Shown: positions 32,251-43,988, numbered from the stretch's first letter. The stretch: DNA of 64,000 bases from Nipponacmea schrenckii (GCA_030562195.1 JAUJPP010000003.1:31130602-31194601); one strand, 5' to 3'. Translations and numbers: made by a program. Notes: a model not told the origin generated them from the sequence alone.

Positions 32251-33932
32251 ATGTTTTCAAATGAAAATAATATGGACCCAGGTAAACTTCCTTTGGAACT
32301 GAATGGTTTAAGTATTGTCGAGCAACAGTTAATTTCCCGTTTGTCTCCATCTATTAACATCCATATGTTGAAGCATGGTGGTGTATCTTCTAGTGGTCAT
32401 TGTGTTACTTTCCCACAAGAAATAAATGAGCATGCACAGATCTTTCCTCGACTTCAAGAAGAATTACACATAATCAGAGTTAGACGTATGGTTAAAAATG
32501 ATACATCAAAAGATTTTAATGTGCGCAGACACAGGGTTCAAACAGCTCTCATATGGCTAAAAGAAAACAATCCTGCTTTTAGGGATATAATCATAAGCCA
32601 AGAAAGTCTTAAGCTATTACCATCTGATGATGAAATCCCTGATATACCTACTGTAGAGTGTAACTCTAATCCACCTGATCTAACTGATGAAGGCCCAGCT
32701 CCAGAACAAGTTGATCCAGGAGAGCTTATTGACTCAGACCCAACATATTCAGGTGTTCTGCTTCCAGATAAAAATGTCAACATCCGTGAAAAGGTTCAGG
32801 AGATAGTATTTGATGTTATGGGAGAAAGTGAGGATACAAGTGAGGTGACAGTCAGCAAGCAGGGTAGAGTAACAATACCATGGCCAACAAGACATAATGT
32901 CCCTATCTCAGAATTTGCAACAAAACACTTTTTCACCATGTCTTTTCCATGCTTGTTTCCCTATGCAAAAGCTGATTTCTTCATTAATAGAAGACGTACC
33001 CGTTCCCCCATGTCAGCATGGGCTGATCATTTGCTTTGGTATGATGATGGAAGGTTTGCTGTTCATCCATACTTCAAGTTTATCGTTCACATCATAATGC
33101 GCCGAAGAGCATTAGAAAACAGCAATTTTGTAGTAAAACAAAAGCTTGGTGATGGAAATGTGACTTTAGATGATCTTAAACAAAAACTCAAAGATGGAGA
33201 TAACTCATATGCTAAAGCAATTTGTACTTCGGAGCATGTTTAAGAGGAACCAACCAATACTGGGCACAGCGGGCAAGAGAACTGAGGGCCCTTATTCAAT
33301 ATCAAATAAATTTGGGAAATGGATTACCTGGAATATTCACAACAGGAAGCTGCGCAGAATACCATTTCAAACCTCTAAAGCGATTGTTGTCTATCTACTT
33401 AGAATCTACAGGGAGAAAAATTGACCTTGATGATAGAACACAGTTATTCAATGCATTACAACAAAACACCCATATCGTATCACACTACTTTGACCTTCGT
33501 ACCAAGTCATACTTTTCTGATGTCATGTCTCCAGTTTTTGGCGTAAATGCATATTGGTATGGACAAGAATTTGCAAAATCTAGGGGGATGGTACATTGGC
33601 ATGGTCTTTGTTGGAACAAGAACAAACAGCCCCATTCAATAATTTTTGAAGCTATTAATGATGGTTTAACATCTGACCAAACAAATGAAAAATTGGCCTT
33701 TTGGGCAAAATCAGAGTTTGGTATGACTGCCTCTCATCCAGCAGGTAAAGATGATAACGGACTTTCCAAAAAACAATTTTGGCCACCACCAGAAGGATCT
33801 GCACCACTACCACCTGAAGAAAAGAATCCTCTCATAAAACTTCTAATGGATGTAAGCGCATCACAGGATTCTTTATTAGAGGACCACATTCTTCTAACAA
33901 ATAGAATAAATCTACATCGTTGTTCTGACTAA
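32251..33932 (+). pseudogene. Helitron-like replication protein: N-terminal domain and HUH Rep motif
   Basis: The first frame (32251-33243) carries GLSIVEQQLISRLSPSINIH, HCVTFPQEINE and HFFTMSFPCLFPYAKADFF, as in the Helitron-like N-terminal domain. The overlapping second frame (33222-33932) continues with YFDLRTKSYFSDVM and QEFAKSRGMVHWHGL, whose H-W-H (33594-33602) is the metal-binding HUH motif. One frameshift joins the two frames, and the second ends NRINLHRCSD before a small deletion. HUH proteins nick DNA for rolling-circle transposition. Confidence 0.82.
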
Positions 33933-33972
33933 ACCTAGAAAAAATAATATCAGTTCAGAAAAAATATGCCGC

Positions 33973-34740
33973 ATGGAATTTGGAACAGAAAAAAATCCTG
34001 GAAAAACTCTAAGAGAAAATACATCTATGGTAAAAGACAAAAATGGATCATTGAGATTGGAATTGCCAAGAGACCACCCAGCCTTGGTTCAACATTCTAA
34101 AATTCACACACAAGGATGGAGAGCTAATGGTGATATTTCACTCATTTTATCAAAAAGCAACCCCCAAAACCCATCAGTAGATGAAATACTTTCAGTTGAG
34201 ACATACGTTAGTGGATATGCTTGCAAAGGAAACGAGGGAACTGGGGCAGCATTAACCCTATACGACGACATTCTGAATGCCTCTGATGACAACACCGTAG
34301 CAACAACCATCTGTAGTAAACTTCTAATAAACACAGTAAAACGGGATATCTCAGCAGTCGAAGCCTCTTTTGAGCTGTCATCTCTGCCACTCTATAGATC
34401 AAGCCATACCTATCAAACCTTCAGTTTATCAGGGTTTAAAATTCTGGAAAGAAATGGAAGCCATGCCACAAGAAAAACACTTGTTGACAAGTATATTGAA
34501 CGGAATCAAAAAGATAAATCTTCCCTGTACCAGTTTATTTCTAAAGGAGGCAAAGTTCCAGTTTTATCTGGTTTTCATATGCAGGCATCCTGGCCTTTGG
34601 ATGAAGGATATAGCCGGTCTATGATGTTACTTCACTGGCCCAACTGGAGACAATTAGCTGACATCTTACCTGACTCAGAATCATGGATATCAAAACTAAA
34701 TGCTTTCCTAACATCTGATGACTGTCCAAACTTCCTTTAA
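33973..34740 (+). pseudogene. Helitron-like Rep C-terminal part with two-tyrosine motif
   Basis: RMEFGTEKNPGKTLREN leads into YVSGYACKGNE, where Tyr codons at 34204-34206 and 34216-34218 fit the Y2 motif (Y-x-x-x-Y) of Helitron Rep. The linker to the helicase follows (LPLYRSSHTYQTFSLSGF, HMQASWPLDEGYSRS). A stop at 34738-34740 interrupts the frame before the helicase. Confidence 0.78.
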
Positions 34741-35741
34741 GCGGATATTGAGCGTGCCAAAAACCACTTCAGGGACATACATGAGGACCAAGAAAATAAA
34801 AAGCCTCTTAAAATCCGTACATTTTTCAACATTTTTAAATCTGCTCAAGTGTTATGTCCCACAGGCAACAGCGCCAACTTAACATCAGGTGTAACTATTC
34901 ATAGTTTCTTAAAATTACCAACAAACAACAAAATCAAAGAGATGAAACCACCAGATGGAAATAGAGGAGTGGCTGTTCAAGAAAATTGTGATGGTTTAGA
35001 AGTTTTATTGTTTGATGAGCGTTCCATTATCGGGGTAACAACACTTGGATAGGCAGAGTTTATGTGTCGTTGTGGGGTAAAGAAAGGTGCAAATTCAGAC
35101 AGATCATGGGGTGGTCTTCCAGTTGTGGTTTTTCTTGGTGATGACGTTCAGTTACCACCTGTTCTGGATTCTCCTGTTTACAAATGTAATCCTAAGAGTC
35201 CAGCATCAGTTCATGGTCTATTAGTCTGGAAAGAATTCATCGAAGCTGTCTGTCTGAACACCATCATTCGACAAGGTAATGATCAACAAATGCTTCGGTC
35301 AGTCTTGATATCTGCAAGAATATATACAATTTCTGTTGACCAAGCTAAATGGCTACAAGAATTTCAATGGAATGATTTGAAAGATAAATATGGAAATGTG
35401 TTACTTGAAAGAATGTCAGAGAAGGGCCTATTTGTTTTGTCAATCCATAAAGAAGTTTGGACACACAACAAATCAAAAATTATTTCAAAAAATGAAAGAT
35501 TTCCAATAGCCAAGCTGAAATGCATTGACAAGGGTCATCACAGAGGAAGAAACTATGATACCTCAAATAGCTTATTAGACAATTTATACCTATGCGTTGA
35601 AGCAAAAGTTATGTTAAGCGTTAACCTCTGCGTTCCATTTGGCCTCTATAATGGTGCTGTGGGAGAAGTTGTTAGCACCATCTATCCTCATGGAAAGTCA
35701 CCAAAAGATTCATTACCAGAAGTTGTGATGGTTAATTTTCC
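34741..35741 (+). pseudogene. Helitron-like PIF1-family helicase, Walker A segment missing
   Basis: AQVLCPTGNSANLTSGVTIH, LLFDERSIIG (DE box at 35014-35019) and VVVFLGDDVQLPPV are PIF1/RecD2-like helicase motifs Ib, II and III. KVMLSVNLCVPFGLYNGAVG and VVMVNFPC follow. The GxxGxGK(T/S) Walker A that should precede motif Ib is absent: FFNIF at about 34830 runs straight into KSAQVL, implying an internal deletion. A stop is at 35050-35052. The C-terminus is cut at about 35742 by a LINE. Confidence 0.8.
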
Positions 35742-35742
35742 A

Positions 35743-36620
35743 TGCTGGTCTCCTTCAATCCACAGAAGACTGAAACACTGCCACTTACAACTAAAAAGAA
35801 TCTCCCACTTCCTACCCTAAGTTTAGACAATACACCTATACAAGAAGTTGATTCGCACAAGCACCTTGGACTGACTATCCAAATAAACTGTAAGTGGGAT
35901 AAGCATATTCTGGGAATTATAACTAAGACAAATAGACTTGTAAACTGCCTGCGATCTCTTAAATACAGATTATCCCGACCATCTCTCCGCGTTATTTATA
36001 CTTCATTCATTCTGCCCCACTTTGATTACTGTGACATCATTTGGGATGGGTGCACATCAGAGCTTACTAATAATCTTGAAGAGTTACAACTGGATGCACT
36101 CAGATGTAAGGGGGACCAGTCACAGTTTGATATACAAAGAGACCTGCTTTGTCCCATTGAAGGAAAGACGAGCGCGCCACAAGTTAAAATTAATCTATAA
36201 GATAAAAAACGATATGACCCCTGCGTACTTGAAAGAACACCTAACTAAAACTCCAACAAACTATCGACTCAGACATGAACTTGAATTTGATGAATATAAA
36301 TTTAGAACAAATACGTTTGGAAATTCCTTTATACCATCAGCTATTCGTGAATGGAACAAACTTGATGCTTCAATTAGAAATTCTCTATCAATATCTTCCT
36401 TTAACTCCGCTCTAAACTCTCAGGATCAATGTGAACCTAGCTTAAGAATCTCAATCTTATATTTAAACTTTATTGTATTCTCCTATCTTGTAATTTCTTC
36501 CACAAAATTATTTAAATTTCTGTAACATTGTAAAATATGTTTGTCTTGAGAGGGCTAATATTGGCCTAGCCTGATGCCCAATCCAGTGTAAATAAATATT
36601 GTTTATATAAAAAAAAAATT
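35743..36620 (+). pseudogene. Non-LTR retrotransposon reverse transcriptase C-terminus and 3' tail
   Basis: The frame starts LVSFNPQKTETL and continues DSHKHLGLTIQ, YTSFILPHFDYCDIIWDGC (RT thumb region). After a small deletion near 36105 it continues in another frame with RARHKLKLIYKIKNDMTP, then FIPSAIREWNKLDASIR. The 3'UTR ends near 36610 in an A-run. This is a 5'-truncated CR1/Jockey-like LINE copy inserted into the Helitron helicase. Confidence 0.82.
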
Positions 36621-36689
36621 GTTTGATGAGACCCGAGTTTTTGCCTACATTGACTGCTGCCTAAATGACTGAGTAAATGAATATAACTT

Positions 36690-37448
36690 ATGTTTATTAT
36701 GTTTATAGTCCATTTGCTCAAGGCTTATTTTTTTCTGGATTGCTAAGAACATCATCAATGGGTCGTTTCAAATTATCAGCAGTTGCATTCCCATAATCAT
36801 CTATATTTTCAAGCGCAACACATAGAAATATAGGGACACCAGCTTTAACCACCCTATTAAAATCAGTTCCTTTTCAGTTTTTTTTTTTTTTTTTTTTTTT
36901 TTGCTTGTGAGCCATCAGTTAAGATTGTGAACACATTTGATTTATCAATGAATTCCTTTGCTTCTAATTGCACTTGCAATATAATTAACAAATTCTCTAG
37001 CATGAGTGCTGCTATCACATTTTTGGATAAGTTGGACACCATTAATCTTTTGGATTTTAACTAATGACTTGAATTGATTAAATGAAATGTTATCTGTTCC
37101 TAATATGTATGTTGTTTTAAACAGTTTGGCATATGACGAACGTGATTGGTTTAAAATGGATGAAATTATCTTTGGCTGTTTTATATTTGATGATGAACCA
37201 TTTTTGTCACCCCCATCATTATCTTTAACTTCAAGTTCAACTTCGCCGTTCTCTTCTTCCATAGCAATTTTGTGTGCATATGATGACAGATGTCTTAGAA
37301 CGGTGTATTTGGTTACGAATTTAGTCCCACAAATGTATTGCTGAATGTCGTCCTTAGCTTTACCTTTCGACCTTGAATGTTTTACGACGGCATTTGCATG
37401 TTTAGCGCACAGTTTGCACCAAACTAAGGTGACGAGACCATCCTTCAC
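36690..37448 (-). pseudogene. Zinc-finger/hAT-derived (ZNF862-like) gene fragment
   Basis: Leftward from 37448: WCKLCAKHAN, YICGTKFVTKYTVLRHLSSY (two BED/C2H2-like fingers), an acidic linker, then SAIRSKGIH. After frame changes come FIDKSNVFTILTDGSQAK (DDE-like first Asp) and VPIFLCVALENIDDYGNATA near 36800. Order and wording recall KIAA1586/ZNF862-type proteins derived from hAT transposons. A T-run at 36881-36902 and several frameshifts show decay. Confidence 0.5.
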
Positions 37449-38078
37449 CTCGGTCCCTATTTGTCCTCCTGTGTTCCGTTTCGTTCTAACTTGATTTGTT
37501 TTGGCATGATTGATAATGTGAGTGAATGGTCACCGGTACATGAAAATGGCGAAATAAGCGGTTGTTGTCAACATCTTAGGCCTGTTAGTAAGATATTCGT
37601 CCATTGGTTTAAATATTGTAAGCCAGCCAATGGGAATTTAAATGATTCTAAAGTTATGAAGAAGTCTTTTTGTGCTCACTCGTTCATTCTGTAATATTTT
37701 CTTCGTACAGTTTTTCTCATGAAAAATGCTATTTTTCTTTATTCAATTACCCCACTAACAAAAATTATTAAATCATTTATTCGTTAAACGAGGGTTCAAG
37801 GCCAAATATCAACAAAAATATTTTACATCAAGCGCTCCTGTTACGATGACACGAAAAGTCCTCAAATTAGGGAAGACTATCCGTTGACGATTTTACTTCA
37901 AACTAAGATGGCTGTCAATGTTTACAAATTAAGGAGTGCGAAATTTCGGTTAATCGTGCGCTGTAAAAAGCACACCTCGATTTTTTTAGGCGCGCTCGAG
38001 GTGAGTGAGCGCGATCGCTCGCCTTTCGTTTCAAGGTCTGGTTCAAGCATGTGTCTATTGCGACAGGTGTGTAGCTAA
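37449..38078. other. No gene seen
   Basis: Contains a palindrome-rich GC stretch at 37990-38030 (gagtgagcgcgatcgctcgc). No supported exon. Confidence 0.4.
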
Positions 38079-39536
38079 GTTACCAGACATCTCGAACAGA
38101 AGCACAGTGATGAAATAGAAGTGGCCTTTGTATTATCCTTGCCGAAGAAATCTAAACAAAGGAAGAGAAAATGGAAGGAAATAACGAACCTTGGCAACTA
38201 CAAACATAATGCAACAGTAATTGGTAATGGCTCGGGATCCATTATTCCTTGCAAAAGACCTTGCATTGGTCAAAATGTTAATATTACTGATTTCCTTCCG
38301 TGCTCAAGTAGTTATTGTTTCTACAGAAAGAAGGACTTGTGGCGACATGCTGCTCGCTGTTCAAAGAAACAACCTATAAAAATTAAAGGATAGAAAAGAC
38401 ATCAAGCAGAGAAAGATTATACAGCAAGTGTAGAGACTACGTAAGATGAAAGAAATTGCACGCTTCCTTATGATAATACGAAAATGTGACGACAATATTA
38501 CAAATTTAAAGGATTCCTTATGCCTAAATATTTCAGCAGTCATTGAGAGTGTAAAGAAAACTGCAGGATATAATGAAGAGACAAATGCTTACGATACCCC
38601 TTCACTTGCATTGAAAATTGGGCACACTCTTAAAAAATGTGCAACTATAGTAAAGATGAAAGCCCTAGAAGAAATGGACGAAGTTACAGGAAGTGAAACA
38701 ATACAATTCTTAGAAATGATGGAGAGTGAATGGAGCGTATTCATATCAACACATGCTTTGAACACCCTTCATAAAAGAAAATTTAATAATCCGAAAAGAT
38801 TACCTGTTGCAGCTGATCTCAAACTACCGAATGAATATTTAGACAAAGAAGGTAAAGATGCTTTTGAAACTTTGAAAACTAATCCAGATACATCTTCTTG
38901 GAGAAATTTAGCAGAGATTATACTGGCGCAGTTAATACTTTTTAATAGACGTCGTGCTGGAGAAGCAGAGAGAATAGAAATTAGCCAATATTCACAAGGA
39001 TTAAAGGTTGGCGGGAATGTCCAAGACGATATATATAGTCCATTGTCAAAATTTGAAAAGAAATTGGTGGAAACTTTAAATCGGGTGGAAATAAGGGGGA
39101 AAAGGGGAAGAAGAGTACCCATATTGTTCACCAAGGAACAGAATAGATTTATTAATCCAACTGAGATCAGAGTGCGACATTGATGAGAATAATATCTATA
39201 TATTTAGCAGAACTGGAGATTCCACAACACCATTAAGAAGCTCAGACATACTTAGAAAATGTTCAAAACTATGTGTGCCAAGAACCCAGAATATCTTACA
39301 TCAACATCACTGAGGAAACATGTGGCGACAGTGTCTCAGATTTTAAGTCTCAAAGACAATGAGATGGATGCATTGGCTGGATTCCTTGGCCATGATATTA
39401 GAGTACATAGAGTGTTCTATCGTCTACCTGAAAGTACAATTCAAATAGCGAAAGTCAGTAAAGTCCTTCTGGCAATTGAGAAGGGAGCTTTTGCTGACTG
39501 TAAAGGGAAATCGCTGGAGGAAATTAATATTGATGG
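38079..39536 (+). pseudogene. Tyrosine-recombinase-like protein with C2HC finger, main exons, frameshifted
   Basis: Coding similarity starts VTRHLEQKHSDEIE. A C2HC finger (FLPCSSSYCFYRKKDLWRHA) follows, then a helical domain (MKEIARFLMIIRKC onward, from 38446). Last comes a box resembling tyrosine recombinases: SLRKHVATVSQ, then AGFLGHDIRVHRVFYRLPE, with R-H, G-H and Tyr in the expected order. The coding part ends at a gtaagc donor (39537). Frame changes near 38393-38445, 39165-39180 and 39270 show decay; the last fits a 2-base gain in a GTGT run. The family is known to me only as uncharacterised animal proteins, perhaps Crypton-derived. Confidence 0.55.
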
Positions 39537-39758
39537 TAAGCATTAACCAAACCTATCTTTGTCAAAATGTAGCCTATATTGAATAGCTGGTTTTCAGATG
39601 GTGATTTAATTTGTGGCTATATGAACGTGTAGTTTGCTGTATCTCTTACATGCAGTTTGTTGCATCTGTTTTCTTAATATAGATTTGTTTATTGGCATTT
39701 TGTTTTTCTTAATCAATGATCATACATGTATATTAATTTTTGCATAAATTATCTCCAG

Positions 39759-39821
39759 ATGAGATTGAAGAAGAAGATGATGATGATGTGGTAGAAAATG
39801 AACAGAATTCTGTAGATATGG
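39759..39821 (+). pseudogene. Acidic exon of the tyrosine-recombinase-like gene
   Basis: Acceptor tatctccag, exon DEIEEEDDDDVVENEQNSVD, donor gtaagt at 39822. Phase 1 on entry matches the preceding exon, which supports a real intron. Confidence 0.6.
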
Positions 39822-39833
39822 GTAAGTGTTTTT

Positions 39834-40560
39834 ATACGCCCACATGGAAATGTGGACGTATATTGCCGTCGCCCCTGTCCGTCCGTCCGTCGGTCCGTTC
39901 GTCCGTCCGTCGGTCCGTCCACATTTGTTGTATCCGCAATACAGGCTACAGTTGTAATCCGATCTTAATGAAACTTGGTATACATATATATATTCATGAT
40001 ATCTCGGTAAAGTTCGAAAATAGAAATTATCGCATGAGCGGTTTTTGAGTTATTGCCCTTGACTTAGAAAAATCTTGTCAAAATTTTAGTTTCGAGGCAA
40101 TGAATCCTCCAATTTTCAGAGGATTTTGATGACACTTGGTGTGAGCATTGGAATTGATTAGGCCTCAGTCAAGTTTGAATTTGACAGTTTTTCAATGCAT
40201 TGTTTTAAGTTAATGCCATTGATTTAGTAAAATTGCGTCAAAATTCTATTGCGGTTGCAATAAGAAGCTTTAATTTTCAAGGATTTTGATGGAACTTGGT
40301 GTAAGCATCAGAATGATAAGACATTAGTCAAGTTTGAATTTCTGACTTTTTTTAACGAATGTTTTTTGGGTTATTGCCCTTGCAAAATAAGCTACAATTT
40401 TTTAATAGATTTGATGAAACTTGGTTTGAGTATTGAAATAGATAAGATGGTGGTCAAGTTCTAATTTGACTCAGTGAATGTTTTTTGAGTTATTGCTCTA
40501 TTTATTTTTCAAATTCAATGCTGCCAGTGGGCGTATGTTACCTTGCCTGGCAAGCTATCT
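39834..40560 (+). mobile_element. 727-bp copy of the hairpin/TCCG element, inside an intron
   Basis: Starts with the hairpin atacgcccacat-ggaa-atgtggacgtat followed by a (tccg)n tract and ends with cttgcctggcaagctatct. It matches 18561-19333 in reverse orientation. Interior units of about 120 bp contain 'gggttattgccctt'. It lies in the intron 3' of exon 39759-39821. The target duplication is unclear (T-rich flanks). Confidence 0.75.
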
Positions 40561-40722
40561 TTATAATATATGCCAACCATCCACTTAAGACAAAAATTTT
40601 TTTATGTCTTAATATTTGCTGATTTCTGAGTCATGTGGTGGTTAATCTATTGTCTCCATCAGTGTGAAAAACTCTAGGATAATTTTACCAAAAACAATCA
40701 AAGAATTTTTGTTTGTTTATAG

Positions 40723-40874
40723 TGAATAGTTACCCAACATCAACTGTGGTCAGTACAACTAGTCAGATACAAGATGCACCTGCTCATAAGAAGAAAACAA
40801 TTTGTAAACATGGGAAAAATAAGTTCCCTTTTTTCATATTCCGTAAGAGTAGTGAGAAATTGATACAAGTTTAG
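40723..40874 (+). pseudogene. Last recognised exon of the tyrosine-recombinase-like gene
   Basis: After gtttatag the phase-matched frame reads VNSYPTSTVVSTTSQIQDAP and KKKTICKHGKNK and stops at 40872-40874. It has low-complexity, basic character and no domain. Confidence 0.5.
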
Positions 40875-41748
40875 AAAACTCACTTTGAATGTCTGTATGA
40901 TACTGGTAGAAATCTTTCTTTACTTAGAGAGGTTGGAGCGAATAACCTAATTAAATTATTTTTTGCGTGGTGGTAGCTTAAAGTATCAGTATTGAGAAAA
41001 TGCAAAATTTAGCATAGGTCACCGACCTATTTTTTGAGATAGAGGGCGTTATTTCTGTAGGGGTGGGGCACAATACTTGACCTACTTCTGACTCTCAATT
41101 CACAGTGTTTTTACACTTCTATAATATTGATTTTTGCAAAAAAAAACAAAAAAAAAAACAACATAATGTGATTCCAGACATGTCAGTAATACTTTGGTAT
41201 CAGCAATATGCTAAAATACAAATTTTCAGACAAAAAAACGTTTGGCAGACCGGTTAGTAATTAAGCCTCCAGGGACACTCAAAGACCTATAACTTGCTTA
41301 TCGTAAATTAAGATCTGTAAATTTTTTTAACTTTATGTACTCAATTATATAAGAAATCATGAAAGCCCAAAAAATTAGGGGGTCACCGAACTCATTCTCT
41401 GAAAAATCGGGCCTGAAGAGGGGTGGGGTCCAACAAGATAATGAGCTAAAGGGAGATAACTCTTTCAGTTCAATACTTTTTATTCATAATATATTCACAT
41501 AGTTTTTCAATGACTAGTTTTTCCCCACCGAAAAATGATACATCAGACAATTCAGTGCTCAATGAAGAAATTACAGCAGTCAAAAGACAACTTAGTAAAT
41601 TCCTTGTGCTCCGATCATTTGCAGGGAAAGTTGAGTGTGAAAATGCCCAAAAAAACAGGAGCCTTGCCTTATGAATAGGCCATGGAAACAAATAAAATAT
41701 TATCTTAAAAATCACAAAAGAAATTGAACAAATCAGGACTTATAATAG
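40875..41748. other. No gene seen; contains agggagataactc motif
   Basis: The word aaagggagataactcttt at 41448-41465, with ttattcataa nearby, recurs at 54876-54904. It is a dispersed-repeat hallmark. No coding support. Confidence 0.4.
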
Positions 41749-41757
41749 TTTAATTGT

Positions 41758-42567
41758 GGGTGGGTTTCAAAAGCCTACCGCCAACCGCTGCCAACCGGCC
41801 TACCGATAGCAAAAAAAGGCGCCAAAATTGGTATTGTTAAATGTAAGGATCGTAGATTTTCATACAATAAAACGAAACTATTTAATTTGAAGGAATTTTT
41901 GTTGACGTCAAAATTATGGAATCAAAATTATCTTAAGAATGAAACGAAAAAAATAAATTTTTATTTTCGTGTTCAGCGATTTCTTTCTTTTTCCAAGTGC
42001 TGGAAGTGTGCTTCCAGTCTTGGTGAAGCGTTTTATCAACTAAATATACTGCTGATTTGGTTGGATTAACAGGAGGAGCATTCGCAGAATTATTATAGTT
42101 TACGTCAAGGATTAACTTTGAAAAAATTCTAAAAGGTGGTAGAAGCCTTGTTGATCATCCATGATGCCGACGACGTTAAATAAATAAATTAAGGGGAGTA
42201 ACTCTGAAACAAACGACCTTCCCTTCGTGATCATTTAAAAAAGGATTAAGGGTACTTTTACGGTTAATTGTGTGTCCCATTTGAATACAAATTAGATTAT
42301 TGCTTTTTTGGCATGGATTGTATCAGTTAATGTGAAGAAAAACATCGCTGAACACGAAAAGAAAATATTTATTTTTTTCGTTTCATTTTTAAAATAATTT
42401 TGATTCCATAATTTTGACGTCAACAAAAGTTCCGTCAAATTGAATAGTTTCGTTTTATTGTATGAAAATCTACGATCCTTAAATTTAACAATATCTATTT
42501 TGGCGCATTTTTTTCCTTCCGGTAGGCCGGTTGGCAGCGGTGGGCGGTAGGCTTTTGAAACCCACCC
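41758..42567. mobile_element. 810-bp Mutator-like MITE with long TIRs and 9-bp target duplication
   Basis: TTTAATTGT occurs immediately outside both ends (41749-41757 and 42568-42576). The terminal inverted repeats are about 223 bp (41758-41980 and 42344-42567) and begin GGGTGGGTTTCAAAAGCCTA, with scattered mismatches and indels. Long TIRs plus a 9-bp duplication fit non-autonomous Mutator-like elements. No transposase is inside. Confidence 0.88.
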
Positions 42568-42576
42568 TTTAATTGT

Positions 42577-43460
42577 GGGTTTTGATAAGATAGCTAAAGG
42601 AATTAGCCTATTACACTAAGTTAAAAAATATATAGGAAATTTAAAAGACCAAAAGTTTGTTTTTAAATTGCTTGAATTTCTCTTTTGCATAGAGCCAATT
42701 CAGTTTTGGTCTAACAAAGACCCTTTGAAAGTTTACACATGTAAATGGTTGTCTTACAATGTATATACATGACATACATATAAAAATGTCAGTGAAAAAA
42801 AAAACAGAAGAAAACACCTGTCTTATTTTAGTTCAACTGAACAATATTAAAGTTTACTGGTACATGTATTCAGATAATATTCTATATGGAAGTTGGTTTA
42901 AATGTATACTGTTTGTCAACAATTTGTTTTATTGATTTTGTTTCTAAATAAACAACCTTTTTAACATTTCTTTTGTTTCAATGATTTATGTATTAGAGAA
43001 AACAAACATTGAAAATGGCCGTATTCTGTCTATTGCATGTCAGATAATCTGAGGTCCATTTATGACGATGATCTTATGGCAATTTACTTCACAGAAAGTT
43101 TACTTGTGGTGTAAGGGGGGTAATATTAACTTCTAAGTGGTCTGTAGTGGAATTTTACTACCTAGATGCACATTTTGGTGGAAAATCTTGCGAAAGGTAA
43201 CCAGTTTTGCTTAAAGCCTCAGTTTGTCTGTAACTGTTGTAAAAAAATAACACTTAAGTCCTCATCCTGTCGTCCTCAAAAGTCATTCTAGGTTTGAAAA
43301 ACCTTACATCGGAATTGCAGGCTTTAAGGTACAATTTGAACCGTTCATACATTAGATGGTATCTTTGTTGATATGCAGCTACAATCACAGTTTTATACCT
43401 TTAATATTGAGTGGTGACCTCGCATTGACTGTAAAAATACATAGACCCCACTTGGTGCAT
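42577..43460. other. No gene seen
   Basis: AT-rich; bounded on the right by a HARBI1-like fragment. Confidence 0.4.
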
Positions 43461-43988
43461 AATACAAGTATGTGTGTTTTGAAATGTGTGGATAATATGA
43501 TGGACGCATTGGCTATCCATTTGTGGAGGCATTTCATTAAGTGGCCAAACGATCAGGAAAGAAATCACATAAGTAATTATTATTCTAACAGAAATGGTTT
43601 CCCTGGAATTATAGGCGTTATTGATGCTACCCATATTGAAATCAAAGCACCCCCGTGAGCAGATAAGCAGGTTTTCGTAAATCGTAAAGGGTTCCATTCA
43701 ATGAACGTGCAGTATGCCGCGAAGATGTGCGATTTATTCAGGTTTATATAGGCTGACCCGGGAGTGTCAACGACAGTCGTGTTTTGCGCAAAAGTGATAT
43801 CTTTGAAAATGCTCAACAACTTTTTGAAGAAGGGCAGCACTTGATTGGCGATGGGGGGTATCCATGTAAATCATGGTTAATAATACTTTATAGTAACAAT
43901 GGTAACTTAACTGCTGCACAGAAAAGATTTAACTACCTGTTGTCAAGCAACCGATCAGTTATTAAGCGATCATTTGGGAGACTTAAAG
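43461..43988 (+). pseudogene. HARBI1-like transposase, middle part with two DDE positions
   Basis: In changing frames the strand reads CVLKCVDNMMDALAIH, FIKWPNDQERNH, GVIDATHIEIKAP (first Asp) and VNRKGFHSMNVQYAAK. Then come the PGSVNDS word (second Asp), HLIGDGGYPCKSWLI and SVIKRSFGRLK (near the catalytic Glu position). Several frameshifts and stops occur. It starts where the 21.7-22.4 kb fragment ends, and it ends inside ACTTAAAG (43981-43988), repeated at 55337. Confidence 0.78.

Noticed and set aside
39848..39920. SVRPSVRSSVRRS-type peptide
   Set aside because: Translation of a (tccg)n tract in the repeat element.
22394..43466. TACA as target duplication of a 21-kb insertion in the Harbinger gene
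   Set aside because: TACA occurs at both edges, but joining there leaves extra codons compared with the expected transposase. A 4-base match is too weak; the break may lie a few bases away.
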